A stretch of 12,605 nt of DNA from Caldifarciminota bacterium (GCA_026986655.1 JALSOD010000116.1:1-12605); one strand, 5' to 3'. Positions 1 through 7,415 are shown, numbered from the stretch's first letter. Program-made: numbers and translations. The notes: generated by a model from the sequence alone, not told the origin.

Positions 1-1310
1 ATTGCATGACCGGCCTCGTGATACGCGATTTTTGTTCGCTCCTCATTTGATAAAACAAGACTCTTCCTCGCTGCTCCCATGAGGACCTTGTCTTTTGCCT
101 CTTCGAAATCGTCCATTGTAACCTTCGCATGACCCCTTCGGGCAGCAATTAGAGCAGCTTCGTTTACAAGATTTGCAAGGTCAGCACCTGAGAACCCGGG
201 AGTTCCTCTTGCAATTGTTTTGAGGTCCACATCATCGGCCAGTGGTACTTTTCTTGTGTGGATTTTAAGAATTTCTTCGCGTCCCTTTACATCGGGTCTA
301 TCAACCACAATCTGTCTGTCAAATCTACCCGGTCTTAGAAGTGCAGGGTCAAGGATATCAGGTCTGTTTGTAGCTGCCATAACAACGATACCTTCAGACG
401 TATCAAACCCGTCCATTTCGACAAGAAGCTGGTTCAATGTCTGCTCCCTTTCATCATGACCACCACCGAGTCCAGCCCCTCTGAGCCTTCCAACTGCGTC
501 TATTTCATCAATAAACACAATACATGGAGCATGCTGCTTTGCCTGTTCAAAGAGGTCTCTCACCCTCGCTGCACCGACACCCACAAAGAGCTCCACAAAA
601 TCCGAGCCTGAAATAGAGAGGAAAGGAACTCCCGCCTCTCCGGCTACAGCCTTCGCAAGCAAGGTCTTACCTGTTCCAGGTGGTCCCACGAGCAGCACAC
701 CTTTGGGAATTCGAGCACCCAGCCGTTTGAACTTCTCGGGATATTTCAGAAATTCGATGACTTCTTGGAGCTCTTCTTTTGCCTCGTCCACTCCAGCAAC
801 GTCGTTAAACGTCACCATGGGCCTATCTTCATTCAAAATCTTTACGCGGCTTTTTCCGAATTTAAACGCTTCCCGCGGGCCTCCACCGAACTGTCGTGAA
901 AGGAACCACCAGAAGAGAGCAAAGAGCACAATCCATGGAAGATAGCTTATGAGTACATCTCTCCAGATCTGTTTGGGCTTGGCTTCAACATTAACGCCAG
1001 CCTCCGCAAGTTTTCTGACAAGCTGGGGATCTTCATAAGGTATATGTGTTACAAAATTTGTCTCCTGACCATTCTGAGTCTTAACAGGATTTTTGAAAAT
1101 CCCCTTGATGTCTTTTCCAGCAATGGTTACCTGCTTAATGTTCCCTTTGTTAAGTTCATTTAAAAATTCCGAATAACTGATTTCTACTCTGGTGTAATGT
1201 GAACCACTGAAAAGCTGAATCATAATAATTGCCGTTAGAAGCAGGAACAGCCAGAGGAAAGTAGTCCTCATAAAGTTGTTTGGGGTAGGTTTCTTGTTGT
1301 TATTCATCAT
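1..1310 (-). CDS. ftsH: ATP-dependent zinc metalloprotease FtsH (partial, C-terminus beyond window)
   Basis: Membrane-anchored AAA+ protease that extracts and degrades membrane and regulatory proteins as a hexamer. The 436 codons present read without interruption on the minus strand. A first membrane segment lies at about residues 14-35, an extracytoplasmic domain at 36-116 and a second membrane segment at about 117-139. The AAA module has Walker A GPPGTGKT (209-216), Walker B IVFIDEID (264-271) and the second region of homology with its arginine fingers (312-333, ending in RPGRFDRQ). The window edge cuts just after the zinc-site motif HEAGH (431-435), so about the last third (peptidase domain) is missing only because of the window. 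The start is ATGATG; the first ATG overlaps the hpt stop by 4 nt (ATGA), and GAGGTG (1319-1324) lies 8 nt upstream. It is the last visible gene of the purA-tilS-hpt operon. Identification is secure. Confidence 0.98.
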   Translation of the reverse strand, partial: MMNNNKKPTPNNFMRTTFLWLFLLLTAIIMIQLFSGSHYTRVEISYSEFLNELNKGNIKQVTIAGKDIKGIFKNPVKTQNGQETNFVTHIPYEDPQLVRKLAEAGVNVEAKPKQIWRDVLISYLPWIVLFALFWWFLSRQFGGGPREAFKFGKSRVKILNEDRPMVTFNDVAGVDEAKEELQEVIEFLKYPEKFKRLGARIPKGVLLVGPPGTGKTLLAKAVAGEAGVPFLSISGSDFVELFVGVGAARVRDLFEQAKQHAPCIVFIDEIDAVGRLRGAGLGGGHDEREQTLNQLLVEMDGFDTSEGIVVMAATNRPDILDPALLRPGRFDRQIVVDRPDVKGREEILKIHTRKVPLADDVDLKTIARGTPGFSGADLANLVNEAALIAARRGHAKVTMDDFEEAKDKVLMGAARKSLVLSNEERTKIAYHEAGHA

Positions 1311-1849
1311 ACATTTTTCACCTCTTCAGGGGTTAACTCCCGAATGTATTTTAATTGCCTGTATTTTTCTGCAAAATCAAGCCCGTACCCAACTAAGAAA
1401 AGATCTGGTACTTCAAAACCAACGTAATGAACAGGAACTTCTACCACGCGTCTCTCTTTCTTGTCCAGAAATACACATATTTTTAAACTGTTTGGATTTC
1501 TCGTTTTTAGAAGCTCATAGAGATATTTTAACGTCAAGCCTGTATCCACAATATCCTCCACAATTATAACGTCTTTACCATCGATACTTTCAGACAGGTC
1601 TTTGAGAATTTTTACTTCCCCGCTTGTCTCCGTGGCTTTCCCGTAAGAAGAAACTGCAAGGAAGTCTACTTCCGCATCTATGGACAACTCTCTGATTAGA
1701 TCGGCAAGGAAGATGAAGGCGCCTTTGAGAATGCCAACGAGCAAGGGATTTTTACCGTTATAATCGCGTGATATCTCATCCGCAATTGCCTTGACACGCT
1801 CCTTTATCTCCTTCTCACTAATTAAAAATCCACCCTTCTTTTGGTTCAA
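1307..1849 (-). CDS. hpt: Hypoxanthine phosphoribosyltransferase
   Basis: Cytosolic purine-salvage enzyme that joins hypoxanthine or guanine to PRPP to give IMP or GMP. At 180 aa it has the usual bacterial length. The PRPP-binding signature VIIVEDIVDTGLT is at 94-106, the LKGA loop that contacts pyrophosphate at 41-44, and the purine-specificity segment (VPDLFLVGYGLDFAEKYR) starts at 147. The start is TTG at 1849-1847: a strong Shine-Dalgarno GGAGGT (1858-1863) sits 8 nt upstream, and the protein contains no internal methionine, so no ATG is available. The start lies inside tilS (32-nt overlap) and the end overlaps ftsH by 4 nt, indicating translational coupling. The tilS-hpt-ftsH order is widely conserved in bacteria. 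With purA at the head of the same operon, salvage and AMP synthesis from IMP would be co-expressed. Confidence 0.96.
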   Translation of the reverse strand: MNQKKGGFLISEKEIKERVKAIADEISRDYNGKNPLLVGILKGAFIFLADLIRELSIDAEVDFLAVSSYGKATETSGEVKILKDLSESIDGKDVIIVEDIVDTGLTLKYLYELLKTRNPNSLKICVFLDKKERRVVEVPVHYVGFEVPDLFLVGYGLDFAEKYRQLKYIRELTPEEVKNV

Positions 1850-3182
1850 TTTTATTTACCTCCAATTTAACAAAAATGTCAGATTTTTCAAAATGATGTT
1901 TATAAACTAACGGAACCCAGAGAATTTTTCCACCTTGTCTTATAACTGGCAATAAATCACGCCTCCAGGCGGGTATTCTTTTCTCGATTAACAGGTTTTT
2001 TAATTTTTTTCGTCCAACCCCCGGAACCTCCACTCTATCACCCGGTCTCCTGGGACCGATTTCAAATTCCAATTCCGGATTGTGCCAGTAGAAAACAAAC
2101 GGGTCATTTGTTTCCCTTGCATTTTCAACAATTTCTGCCCTGAAATTTACATTTGTGTATTCATTTTTTAACTCAAAAGGTGGGAGGAAAGTTACTTGTT
2201 CAAAACGAGGCAATTCTCCTTCGATGACGGCAAATTCATCGTAAGATTTCCAGATCTGTTTACGATCGGGCAATTGCAACCTCCCCTGTGCTTTTTTTAG
2301 TAAATCGATTACCTGCAAAATGTGGAGAAATTCTATGTCCAGGGACAATCTAAAGAACCAGCTTAATTCGAGGGAATGATACTTTTTCAGGATTTCTATG
2401 TCAAGAACCCGGATGCCTGGAAGCTGGAATTTAAAAGCTTTTTCGTAAATTTCCTCTGATTTCTTCTCGAAATAAGGTTTTTCAAGTTTAAAAATATCTG
2501 AAAGCTTGCCAATATTTTCCTCAAAACTTGGGAATTTTTTTATGACTGTTGGGATAATCACATGTCTGATGTAATTCCTCGTGTATTCGATGGACAGATT
2601 GGTTGAGTCAATAACGTATGGAATTTCACATTCTTCGAGGAAACGCATGATTTCATCACGTGTAAAGCCAATAATCGGTCTGATGATTTTCCCCCTTTTG
2701 GGAAGAATTCCCGCCAGCCCTGTGGGGCCCGTGCCACGAAAAAGATTGAATAACACGGTTTCAACAGAATCTGATAAAGTATGTGCTGTTGCGATCTTAG
2801 TCCCATCCCACTTCTCTAAAGTTTCTTCAAGGAATTTATATCTTAAAATCCTTGCCGCTTCTTCGATGGATAGGTGATGCTGTTGGGCGTATTCCTTTGT
2901 ATTATCAAATCCTTCAAAAAATTGAAGATTCATCGATCGTGCAAAATCCCTTGAAAATTTCAGATCTCTATCAGCTTCAACCCCTCTGATTCCATGATGG
3001 AAATGGGCTACGGAGAGGTCAATATTGAGGATTCTTCTTAATTCGTTGAGTAATATAAGTAAAAATACTGAATCCGGTCCGCCAGAAAAAGCAACAAGTA
3101 TGCGATCCCCTTTTTCAATTAATCCGTATCTTTTTGATGTATTAAGAACTCTTTCAACGAGTTTCTTATGATTGCAGGGCAT
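1818..3182 (-). CDS. tilS: tRNA(Ile)-lysidine synthase TilS
   Basis: ATP-dependent enzyme that converts C34 of the CAU anticodon of tRNA-Ile2 to lysidine, so that the tRNA reads AUA instead of AUG. This function matters here because AUA codons are common in the window. The 454-aa length is normal. The PP-loop ATP-binding motif SGGPDS is at 33-38, the HFHHGIRG motif at 60-67, and the IATAHTLSDSVETVLFNLFRG block at about 130-150 is typical of the N-terminal domain. A C-terminal TilS domain starts near 377 (RRPGDRVEVPGVGRKKLKNL) and contains an ILWVPLVYKH-like segment. The start ATG is 1 nt after the purA stop (TGAGATG). There is no strong Shine-Dalgarno at the usual distance, so translation probably depends on purA reading through. 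The gene order with hpt and ftsH supports the call. Confidence 0.96.
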   Translation of the reverse strand: MPCNHKKLVERVLNTSKRYGLIEKGDRILVAFSGGPDSVFLLILLNELRRILNIDLSVAHFHHGIRGVEADRDLKFSRDFARSMNLQFFEGFDNTKEYAQQHHLSIEEAARILRYKFLEETLEKWDGTKIATAHTLSDSVETVLFNLFRGTGPTGLAGILPKRGKIIRPIIGFTRDEIMRFLEECEIPYVIDSTNLSIEYTRNYIRHVIIPTVIKKFPSFEENIGKLSDIFKLEKPYFEKKSEEIYEKAFKFQLPGIRVLDIEILKKYHSLELSWFFRLSLDIEFLHILQVIDLLKKAQGRLQLPDRKQIWKSYDEFAVIEGELPRFEQVTFLPPFELKNEYTNVNFRAEIVENARETNDPFVFYWHNPELEFEIGPRRPGDRVEVPGVGRKKLKNLLIEKRIPAWRRDLLPVIRQGGKILWVPLVYKHHFEKSDIFVKLEVNKIEPKEGWIFN

Positions 3183-3183
3183 C

Positions 3184-4443
3184 TCAATGATATTCTATAA
3201 TCTCATTCCTCTCTTTTCCGACTGAGACAAGGGAAATATTTACCTCGAGATACTCCTCGATGAAGTCGAGATATTTTCTGGCATTAGCCGGCAATTCTTC
3301 GATACTGCGGGCAGATTTGGTTGATCGCCACCCCTCAAACGATGTATAAACAGGCTTTACCATATCCAGATTGTAGGGCAGATGATCCACTATAGAGCCA
3401 TCCATTAATTCATATTGTGTAGCTACCTTTACCTCATCAAGTCCATCCAGTACGTCAAGTTTCGTAATAACGAGATTATCGATACCATTAAGCATGACTG
3501 AGTACTTGAGCAAAACGAGGTCGAGCCATCCACACCTTCTTGGCCTACCCGTCGTAGCTCCGTATTCCCCGCCCCTCTCTCGTATATGATCTCCAAGCTG
3601 ATTCTCAAGCTCTGTCGGGAAAGGCCCCTTCCCGACACGCGTTGTATAGGCCTTCGAAATTCCAATAATTTCGTCAATGGCAGAAGGTGGCAATCCTGTG
3701 CCTATTGTTGCACCACCAGATATAGTATGTGACGAGGTGACGTATGGATAAGTTCCAAAGTTTATATCCAGAAAGGTTCCCTGTGCTCCCTCAAGCAATA
3801 TGTTTTTGCCTGCGTTGATTTCATCATTCAAAAATAGGGCAATGTCACCGACGAATTTCCCGATTTCATCCCGCCAGTTCATTAGCATTTTAAAAATTTC
3901 ATCAACAGAGTAAGTTTTATTTTCGCCAAGAATTTGCAGAAGATAATTATTAAAGGTTAGAGATTTCTCAATGGATTCCCTGAGCTTTTCTTCGTCAAAT
4001 AAGTCAAATAGTCTTATTCCAATTCTCCAGTATTTATCTCTATAAGTTGGTCCAATACCTCTTTTTGTAGTGCCAATCCCCTTCCCGGAGGTTTCCTGAA
4101 GGGCATCTTCATCTTTATGAAAGGGAAGGGTAATGTGGGTTCTTCCGTCGATGATAAATCTATTTTCTAATGAGCTGCTTTTTTCTTCGATCAGTTTTAT
4201 TTCCTTGAGTAAGGTATCAATATCAAGTACTACACCAGCCCCTATGGCTCCAATTTTATTTTCTCGAAGTATCCCCGATGGCACGAGATGAAAGATAAAT
4301 TCTTCGTTGCCAACTAATACAGTGTGACCGGCATTGGTTCCACCCTGAAATCGGACAATAATGTCGTATTTCTCAGCAAGATAATCGACGATTTTCCCTT
4401 TGCCCTCATCTCCCCATTGCAGACCTACAACGACTGTAACCAT
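3184..4443 (-). CDS. purA: Adenylosuccinate synthetase
   Basis: Catalyses IMP + aspartate + GTP to adenylosuccinate, the committed step to AMP. The product is 419 aa, normal for the family. GDEGKGK at 11-17 forms the GTP P-loop with the catalytic Asp12, and NAGHT contains the catalytic His40. GTTKRGIGPTY is at 124-134, followed by the EGAQGT block near 218, the GRPRRCGWLD loop (300-308) and the TKLDVLDG guanine-binding motif (327-334). The start is taken as ATG at 4443. An in-frame TTG 15 nt upstream would give five extra residues (MEERK), but the Shine-Dalgarno GGAGG (4452-4456) overlaps that stretch and is 8 nt from the ATG. It is the first gene of the minus-strand operon and has a convincing promoter directly upstream. 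Confidence 0.97.
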   Translation of the reverse strand: MVTVVVGLQWGDEGKGKIVDYLAEKYDIIVRFQGGTNAGHTVLVGNEEFIFHLVPSGILRENKIGAIGAGVVLDIDTLLKEIKLIEEKSSSLENRFIIDGRTHITLPFHKDEDALQETSGKGIGTTKRGIGPTYRDKYWRIGIRLFDLFDEEKLRESIEKSLTFNNYLLQILGENKTYSVDEIFKMLMNWRDEIGKFVGDIALFLNDEINAGKNILLEGAQGTFLDINFGTYPYVTSSHTISGGATIGTGLPPSAIDEIIGISKAYTTRVGKGPFPTELENQLGDHIRERGGEYGATTGRPRRCGWLDLVLLKYSVMLNGIDNLVITKLDVLDGLDEVKVATQYELMDGSIVDHLPYNLDMVKPVYTSFEGWRSTKSARSIEELPANARKYLDFIEEYLEVNISLVSVGKERNEIIEYH

Positions 4444-4479
4444 TTTGCGTTCCTCCAAAATGTATTCTGAAACAGCTTG

Positions 4480-4508
4480 ATTTTAATGTAGCATCCATAT
4501 TCTCTCAA
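4480..4508 (-). promoter_or_regulatory. Sigma70-type promoter for the purA-tilS-hpt-ftsH operon
   Basis: On the minus strand, TTGAGA (4508-4503) and TAAAAT (4485-4480) are separated by exactly 17 nt. Each hexamer has one mismatch to the TTGACA/TATAAT consensus. Transcription would start near 4473 and leave a leader of about 30 nt carrying the purA Shine-Dalgarno. No operator or riboswitch fold was seen in this short leader. Confidence 0.7.
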
Positions 4509-4614
4509 TAAGGGATTTTAAAAGGAAGGCAGCTTCTTTTTCAAAGGAATAGTAATGTCAGTGGTTCAATCCTGGCTGTATCATTTAATAATCAAAGTGT
4601 GTGTGGAGGTGTGT

Positions 4615-4965
4615 ATGTGTAACGAACTACTACAAATTAAGAATAGGTTAAGAAAGTTTGTTTCCGATAGGGATTGGGATAAATACCACACTCCTAAGAA
4701 TCTTGCTGTCGCACTTGTTGTTGAGGCTGGTGAGCTTCTTGAGCATTTCCAATGGCTATCTGAGTGTGAGAGTAAGAATCTCGACAAAGTTAAAGTTGAA
4801 AAGATCGGTGAAGAAATTGCGGATGTATTCATATATCTTGTGCTACTTAGTGAGAAGCTTGGACTCGATATTTTCAAGGTTACAAACAGAAAAATAGATA
4901 TAAACGAGGAAAAGTATCCAGCAGAAAAAGTTCGTGGAAGTGCCAGAAAATACAGTGAATACTGA
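4615..4965 (+). CDS. MazG-like nucleotide pyrophosphohydrolase (RS21-C6/dCTPase type)
   Basis: A small all-alpha NTP pyrophosphohydrolase of the MazG-like superfamily. Such enzymes hydrolyse (d)NTPs to (d)NMP and pyrophosphate with Mg2+ and are seen as house-cleaning or pool-balancing enzymes. The 116-aa protein carries HTPKNLA (25-31), the metal-binding pair EAGE (E37, E40), FQWL (45-48), and the second acidic motif EEIAD (E67, D70), then a conserved N-R-K...KYP tail (91-102). This pattern fits the single-domain RS21-C6 or dCTP pyrophosphatase branch rather than the two-domain MazG. The start at 4615 has GGAGGT at 4605-4610 and begins where family members usually do. An upstream in-frame ATG at 4555, with a weaker AAAGGA, would add 20 non-conserved residues. 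The gene diverges from purA. The exact substrate cannot be read from sequence. Confidence 0.88.
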   Translation: MCNELLQIKNRLRKFVSDRDWDKYHTPKNLAVALVVEAGELLEHFQWLSECESKNLDKVKVEKIGEEIADVFIYLVLLSEKLGLDIFKVTNRKIDINEEKYPAEKVRGSARKYSEY

Positions 4966-4990
4966 TTATTCACTTAGAAGTTTCTTTTTA
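4954..4990 (+). terminator. Possible weak terminator after the MazG-like gene
   Basis: A perfect 7-bp inverted repeat, AGTGAAT (4954-4960) and ATTCACT (4968-4974), encloses a 7-nt loop that contains the stop codon. A T-rich run follows at 4981-4989. The stem is AT-rich and the T-tract is interrupted and 6 nt away, so this is only a candidate. Confidence 0.3.
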
Positions 4991-5222
4991 TACGGATTAG
5001 CAATTAAAGAACTTTTTGCAATAAGTTAAATTTATAAGTATGTTCTGAAATATCCGGGGAAAGTAAAAAAAACTCCACGAATAAAGGGCAATAACGGGAA
5101 TGTTTAAATCCTCATAATTATGTTCAAGAAAGTTTTATTTTGAGTTTAATAATAAAAAAATTTTTACAGCCTTTCACCATTTATAGACAAATGATTGAGG
5201 GTGGAATTATCCTTTAAACATT
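4966..5222. other. AT-rich intergenic region, no gene seen
   Basis: These 257 bp separate the MazG-like and Nudix genes and are distinctly more AT-rich than the flanking coding sequence, with A and T runs around 5150-5165. No coding sequence, tRNA, riboswitch-like fold or repeat array was recognised. The only candidate signal is a loose promoter, TAGACA (5184-5189), 18 nt, TATCCT (5208-5213), ending 9 nt before the Nudix start. An 8-codon ATG frame at 5191-5217 has no ribosome site and was not called. Confidence 0.4.
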
Positions 5223-5744
5223 ATGGAACATGAAGTTAAACCGTTTTACCCTTTTAAATTTTGTCCATTCTGCGGCACTCGTCTGGAGACAAAGATTGTT
5301 GAAGGGAAGGAACATAATTACTGTCCCAAATGTGATATGATTATCTGGGAAAATCCAGTCCCGGTAGTGGCCTGTGTTGTCCTGAATGAACAGAAAGAAA
5401 TTCTTCTGGTCAAAAGAGGAGTTCCTCCGGCTAAAGGAATGTGGGCTTTACCATCGGGTTTTATGGAGATAGGGGAGCAGCCTGAGAGAACCGCTATACG
5501 TGAGCTGGAGGAAGAAACTGGTCTCGAGGGAGAAATTGAGGAAATTGTCGGCATTTATGGCCAGAGTAGCATTAAATACAGGTGGATAATTTCTATTGGA
5601 TACAAGCTGAAAATTATTGGTGGAAGCCTTAAAGCAGGAGATGATGCCGCTGATGCAAAATTCTTTTCACTTGATAAACTACCGGAGATCCCTTTTTCAA
5701 CACACAAGAAGATGATCGAAAAAATAAAAGAGAGTTTGAGATAA
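5223..5744 (+). CDS. Nudix hydrolase with N-terminal zinc ribbon
   Basis: Probable cytosolic Mg2+-dependent pyrophosphohydrolase acting on a nucleoside diphosphate linked to another moiety (ADP-ribose, NADH or similar). The 173-aa protein has a four-cysteine zinc ribbon (C14-x2-C17, C34-x2-C37) and then a complete Nudix box G79-x5-E85-x7-R93-E94-L95-x-E97-E98-x-G100-L101, with all catalytic glutamates present. The ribbon is shared with NudC-type NADH pyrophosphatases. However, the protein is shorter and the SQPWPFPxS signature that marks NudC after the box is absent (YGQSSIKY occupies that area), so a zinc-ribbon ADP-ribose-type Nudix is the better reading. No Shine-Dalgarno lies at a normal distance: a GAGGGTGG run ends about 18 nt upstream, and an in-frame TGA 27 nt before the ATG blocks an earlier start. 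The gene converges with the downstream hydrolase, with 15 bp between the two stops. Confidence 0.9.
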   Translation: MEHEVKPFYPFKFCPFCGTRLETKIVEGKEHNYCPKCDMIIWENPVPVVACVVLNEQKEILLVKRGVPPAKGMWALPSGFMEIGEQPERTAIRELEEETGLEGEIEEIVGIYGQSSIKYRWIISIGYKLKIIGGSLKAGDDAADAKFFSLDKLPEIPFSTHKKMIEKIKESLR

Positions 5745-5759
5745 TCGAATCCCCCTGCA

Positions 5760-6524
5760 CTACCTCGATTTATAGACTTCGTTTAGAAACCTCAGGATGA
5801 TGTTGTTAAACTCCTGCCTGGCAAAAATATAGGGGAAGTGCCCGCCTCTCTCGAAAGTGTATTCAAAGTCCGGAGAAGTTTTTAATTTTAACTCCTCTTT
5901 TAATTCATCCGGGATTGTCACATCGTCGGCTGACTCAAGAACGGCGACAGGAAAATTCTTATTAAATTCTATTCCCTCGAACTCCATAAGTGCTTTTAGC
6001 CTCAATAATACATCCTTTTTACTAAGCGCATCTACGAGTTCGAGTAATTTGTTGATCCTGTTATACCTACCATACTCCTTCTTTACCACACTTTTTAAAT
6101 AGAATTTTATCATTCCTTCCGGCAGAATGGGTGCGATGGAGATAATAAATCTGTTTCTGGACCTGAAATAGGTTGTTGATGCGAAAGTATTCGTGAGTAT
6201 TAAAGAATCTATTTTTGAATTATACCTCGCGGCGTAAATCTGGGCAGTGAATCCTCCCATCGATGTACCGAGAATAGAGAATTTGTCAATTCCACGGTCA
6301 AATAATTTCTCAGCCACGCAGTCCACAAAATCCACAAGGGTAAAGTCAGTCTTTGGATAAGTTACGAGTGCGTAGGAAAAACCGTAATCTTTTAAGAATT
6401 CTCCCTGTGGTCTGAAGGTTTCGATATTGCCGAAGAAACCGTGGATAAATACGACTGTTTTTTCACTCCTTTTCTCGAGAATCATGTCGCACATAATAGT
6501 TAAATTTACATCTTTTAGAACCAA
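5760..6524 (-). CDS. Alpha/beta hydrolase, maspardin-like
   Basis: A serine alpha/beta hydrolase fold protein of 254 aa. It has the oxyanion HGF motif (28-30), the nucleophile elbow GTSMGG with Ser88, an acidic candidate at D200/D201 in ESADDVTIP, and a histidine in GGHFPYI (H229), so the triad looks complete. The LGTSMGGFTAQ segment, the LILTNTF segment and the GGHFPYIFARQEFN tail resemble, from memory, the maspardin (SPG21) branch, where the human protein has GGNFPY at the His position. The substrate is unknown; an esterase or lipase-like role is only a family inference. The start is uncertain. TTG at 6524 gives the full-length N-terminus but has no Shine-Dalgarno; ATG codons at 6494 or 6485 also lack one. 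No signal peptide is seen, so it is probably cytosolic. It diverges from the TPR-lipoprotein operon across 24 bp. Confidence 0.85.
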   Translation of the reverse strand: MVLKDVNLTIMCDMILEKRSEKTVVFIHGFFGNIETFRPQGEFLKDYGFSYALVTYPKTDFTLVDFVDCVAEKLFDRGIDKFSILGTSMGGFTAQIYAARYNSKIDSLILTNTFASTTYFRSRNRFIISIAPILPEGMIKFYLKSVVKKEYGRYNRINKLLELVDALSKKDVLLRLKALMEFEGIEFNKNFPVAVLESADDVTIPDELKEELKLKTSPDFEYTFERGGHFPYIFARQEFNNIILRFLNEVYKSR

Positions 6525-6533
6525 AGGTCAAAG

Positions 6534-6541
6534 ATTATAAT
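6534..6541. promoter_or_regulatory. Palindromic -10 element (ATTATAAT) between divergent genes
   Basis: The 8-bp palindrome contains TATAAT on both strands (plus 6536-6541, minus 6539-6534). It stands 7 nt before the ATG at 6549 on the plus strand and 9 nt before the TTG at 6524 on the minus strand. In each direction a transcript starting at the usual distance would begin at or within a few nt of the start codon, and neither gene has a Shine-Dalgarno. A plus-strand -35 candidate is TTTAGA (6514-6519, 16-nt spacer, 4 of 6 matches); none is evident on the minus strand. Confidence 0.5.
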
Positions 6542-6548
6542 TAAAACC

Positions 6549-7415
6549 ATGAAAAAACTTATTATTTCTGGATTTTTATTCGTATTTCTGGCTGGTGCAT
6601 GTAATCCTGGAGGTTCTGTCGAGTCCAAAGTCAATAAATTGATCAGGGACAGGCAGTTTAGAAAGGCTGAATCTTTGGTTTTAGAGCAAGAAGAAACGTC
6701 TGGATTATCCCCCAGGTACAGAATTTTACTTGCAAAGGTTTATTTTGCATGGGGTAAATATACGAAGGCGCTAAAAACGCTGTACTCAATGAACAAAGAC
6801 ATTTATGGTAAAACCAAGAAAAATTACATTAATTTACTGCTTGAAATAGCTGATAGTGCCTATTCTAAGGGGGAGAAAAGATTGGCAATATATGCGTTGG
6901 AGAGAGTCGTTCAGTTTGATCCTTTTTACAATATTGGTTCGAGATTTAAAATTCTGGGAGATTATTATTACGGCAAGGGAAACTGTAAAAAAGCTGTTGA
7001 ATACTATGAGAATTATCTTTCAATGGCTGGTGGCGACCTTCAGGAAATCGCTGCCCCCTATGCCAAGTGTCTTTATGAAGAGGGACGGTACAGTGATGTA
7101 CTCGAAGTGATAAATGCAGCAGACCCTAAATTTGCAGAAAGAGACTGGATCTATGGAAATTCTCTCTTCCAGATAGGAAAGATGTTCTATGAAAGTGAAA
7201 TTTATGATTCTGCCATCGTGTACTTCAAAAGGGTACTTGATTTCGATAAACCTTACACAATAATGGACGATGCGCTCTTCTATCTGGGACTATCTTACGA
7301 GCAGCTTGGAGAGTTTGATAAAGCAATTGAAACCTATGAAAAGTTGATCGTTTTTTACAAGAGATCACCTTATGCAGCGAGGGCACGTGATAGACTGAAT
7401 ATTTTGACACGATGA
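6549..7415 (+). CDS. TPR-repeat lipoprotein (BamD/CpoB-like repeats)
   Basis: A predicted lipoprotein of 288 aa. A short signal peptide (MKKL, hydrophobic to residue 17) ends in a lipobox-like LAGA-C18, with Asn at +2, which under E. coli-type rules does not favour inner-membrane retention. The rest is almost entirely helical tetratricopeptide-like repeats, seen at about 56-82, 96-128, 132-165, 166-190, 202-235 and 240-272. The last one (ALFYLGLSYEQLGEFDKAIE, then a YxxSPYAxxARxRL ending) resembles repeats of BamD or YbgF/CpoB. TPR proteins are scaffolds, so a role in organising an envelope complex, perhaps with the SpoIID-like product encoded next, is an inference from the operon. No specific orthologue is claimed. 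There is no Shine-Dalgarno: the ATG stands 7 nt after a TATAAT, so the mRNA may be leaderless. The stop overlaps the next start (ATGA). Confidence 0.85.
   Translation: MKKLIISGFLFVFLAGACNPGGSVESKVNKLIRDRQFRKAESLVLEQEETSGLSPRYRILLAKVYFAWGKYTKALKTLYSMNKDIYGKTKKNYINLLLEIADSAYSKGEKRLAIYALERVVQFDPFYNIGSRFKILGDYYYGKGNCKKAVEYYENYLSMAGGDLQEIAAPYAKCLYEEGRYSDVLEVINAADPKFAERDWIYGNSLFQIGKMFYESEIYDSAIVYFKRVLDFDKPYTIMDDALFYLGLSYEQLGEFDKAIETYEKLIVFYKRSPYAARARDRLNILTR

Noticed and set aside
220..945. Plus-strand open frames of about 80 codons opposite the start region
   Set aside because: They are antisense to ftsH, which reads continuously with all AAA and protease motifs.
4555..4614. Longer N-terminus for the MazG-like protein from ATG 4555 with AAAGGA upstream
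   Set aside because: The 20 extra residues do not look like the family, whose members start near MCNELLQIKNRLRKF; the GGAGGT before 4615 is stronger.
5191..5217. 8-codon ATG frame just before the Nudix gene as a leader peptide
   Set aside because: No ribosome site, no regulatory codon run and no attenuator-like stem; it is indistinguishable from chance.
4966..5222. Search for tRNA, riboswitch or small RNA in the AT-rich gap
   Set aside because: No T-loop-like GGTTCGA sequence, no strong GC stems and no known aptamer motif were seen.
5743..5770. Inverted repeat AATCGA/TCGATT between the convergent Nudix and hydrolase genes
   Set aside because: Only 6 bp with a 16-nt loop and no T-run on either strand; not credible as a bidirectional terminator.
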